24,042 nt of DNA from a virus. This document shows, piece by piece, positions 23,344 through 24,042 of the stretch. Both the position numbers and the translations under genes were made by a program. The notes below the pieces were generated by a model. The model had not been told where the DNA came from. It did no database searches and was given only the letters and a program-made list of their open reading frames with translations. Numbering within the stretch: position 1 is the first letter of the stretch; each line of letters opens with the position of its first letter. The stretch is from IMG/VR virus record IMGVR_UViG_3300042892_001604, positions 1 through 24,042 of that record. One strand, given 5' to 3'.

Positions 23344-24042
23344 TGGCATACAGTAAAAATCAGAACGAACCTAAAGTTCCAATTTCTAATGTTGAAAAAA
23401 GAACGACTTCAGATTTACTACCAAGATTTTATAGAACAAATGGTAATAAAAAGTTTTTACAAGCTACCTTAGACCAACTAACTCAGCCCGGCACAGTTAA
23501 AAAATTAAATGGCTATATTGGTAGAGCATCTGCCAAAGCGGCAACTAGCAATGACATATTTTTACAAGCGCCGGATAAAACACGACAAGATTATCAACTT
23601 GAGCCGGCTGCAATTATTAAAGATTATCTTGGAAACACAACATTTTTTAAAGATTATATAGATCATATTAATCACATTGAAGTGTTTGATGGTAATATTA
23701 AAAATCACAGTAGACTAAACAAAGAAGAATTCTATAGTTGGAATCCGCATATCTGTTGGGATAAATTTGTTAACTATCAACAGTATTACTGGTTACCATT
23801 CGGTCCAACTCCGATCGAAGTATTAGGTAATCAGCTAGCAATTCAAAGTACGTACACCGTTCGAAGTGTTGATGAAGTTGATAATATTGCATACTTGTTT
23901 ACACCAAATGGTCTTACGCGAAACCCTACACTAAGATTATTCAGGGGGCAAACATATACATTTGATATCGATGCGCCTGGCCACCCTTTCAGTATTAAAA
24001 CACAGCGAGTATCTGGAAATCTAGAACGATATACACAGGGTG
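23343..24042 (+). CDS. Large baseplate/tail structural protein after gp6 (partial, gp7 position)
   Basis: The first 233 codons of a gene that runs off the right edge. It follows gp6 with a 1-nt overlap, the position of gp7 in T4. The N-terminus (RRTTSDLLPRFYRTNGNKKFLQATLDQLTQPG, QNYQLEPA-like DYQLEPAAIIKDY, and SWNPHICWDKFVNYQQYYWLPFGP) matches a pattern I recall from large wedge-region proteins of marine T4-like phages. Residues 195-230 (NPTLRLFRGQTYTFDIDAPGHPFSIKTQ) look like a cupredoxin-like beta segment, also found in such proteins. I do not see T4 gp7 similarity by eye, so the gp7 role is inferred from position only. Confidence 0.7.
   Translation, partial: MAYSKNQNEPKVPISNVEKRTTSDLLPRFYRTNGNKKFLQATLDQLTQPGTVKKLNGYIGRASAKAATSNDIFLQAPDKTRQDYQLEPAAIIKDYLGNTTFFKDYIDHINHIEVFDGNIKNHSRLNKEEFYSWNPHICWDKFVNYQQYYWLPFGPTPIEVLGNQLAIQSTYTVRSVDEVDNIAYLFTPNGLTRNPTLRLFRGQTYTFDIDAPGHPFSIKTQRVSGNLERYTQG

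Overview
This window is a piece of a T4-like myovirus genome (tailed phage, contractile-tail type), most like the marine T4 relatives. The evidence is a near-complete set of T4-type virion and replication genes: gp22, gp21, a gp67-like protein, gp20, a tape measure, gp26 with a gp51-like extension, gp46, gp47, gp55, a gp48/54-like protein, gp53, a hub protein, gp5, gp25 and gp6. Genes are tightly packed, often with 1-4 nt overlaps. The base composition is AT-rich. No host genes, integrase or CRISPR were seen.

Layout. (1) Positions 1-6890, minus strand, is the head module. Read 5'->3' on the minus strand it runs tape measure, portal gp20, a small 79-aa protein, an enlarged gp67-like core protein, protease gp21 and scaffold gp22 (which runs off the left edge). 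(2) Positions 6952-8012, plus strand, hold gp26 and, in the -1 frame, a gp51-like tail with no start codon of its own. A T TTT TTC slippery heptamer at 7773-7779 would fuse the two. (3) Positions 8014-9384, minus strand, encode a virion/internal protein candidate with a capsid-targeting-like N-terminus. (4) Positions 9385-9823 are noncoding: short palindromes followed by a GC-richer, hairpin-dense stretch that looks like a structured RNA. (5) Positions 9824-14166, minus strand, are the replication/regulation module: gp55, gp47, gp46, an 81-aa protein and a GIY-YIG (SegE-like) nuclease. (6) Positions 14244-24042, plus strand, are the baseplate module: gp48/54-like, gp53, hub, gp5, gp25, gp6 and a large wedge/tail protein cut by the right edge.

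How it works together. gp55 and gp47/gp46 each sit behind near-perfect host sigma70 promoters (TTGACA-17-TATAAT and TTGACT-17-TATAAT), which suits early expression. gp55 then directs the host polymerase to late promoters (T4 consensus TATAAATA). An exact copy lies before gp26 and close matches lie before the tape measure and gp6. gp46/47 make the recombination nuclease that supports replication. gp20/21/22/67 build the prohead, the tape measure with gp26/gp51 governs tail assembly, and the plus-strand module builds the baseplate.

The points most worth following are the gp26-gp51 programmed frameshift candidate, the structured RNA beside the GIY-YIG gene, the roughly 130-residue insertion in gp55, and the internal-protein candidate.
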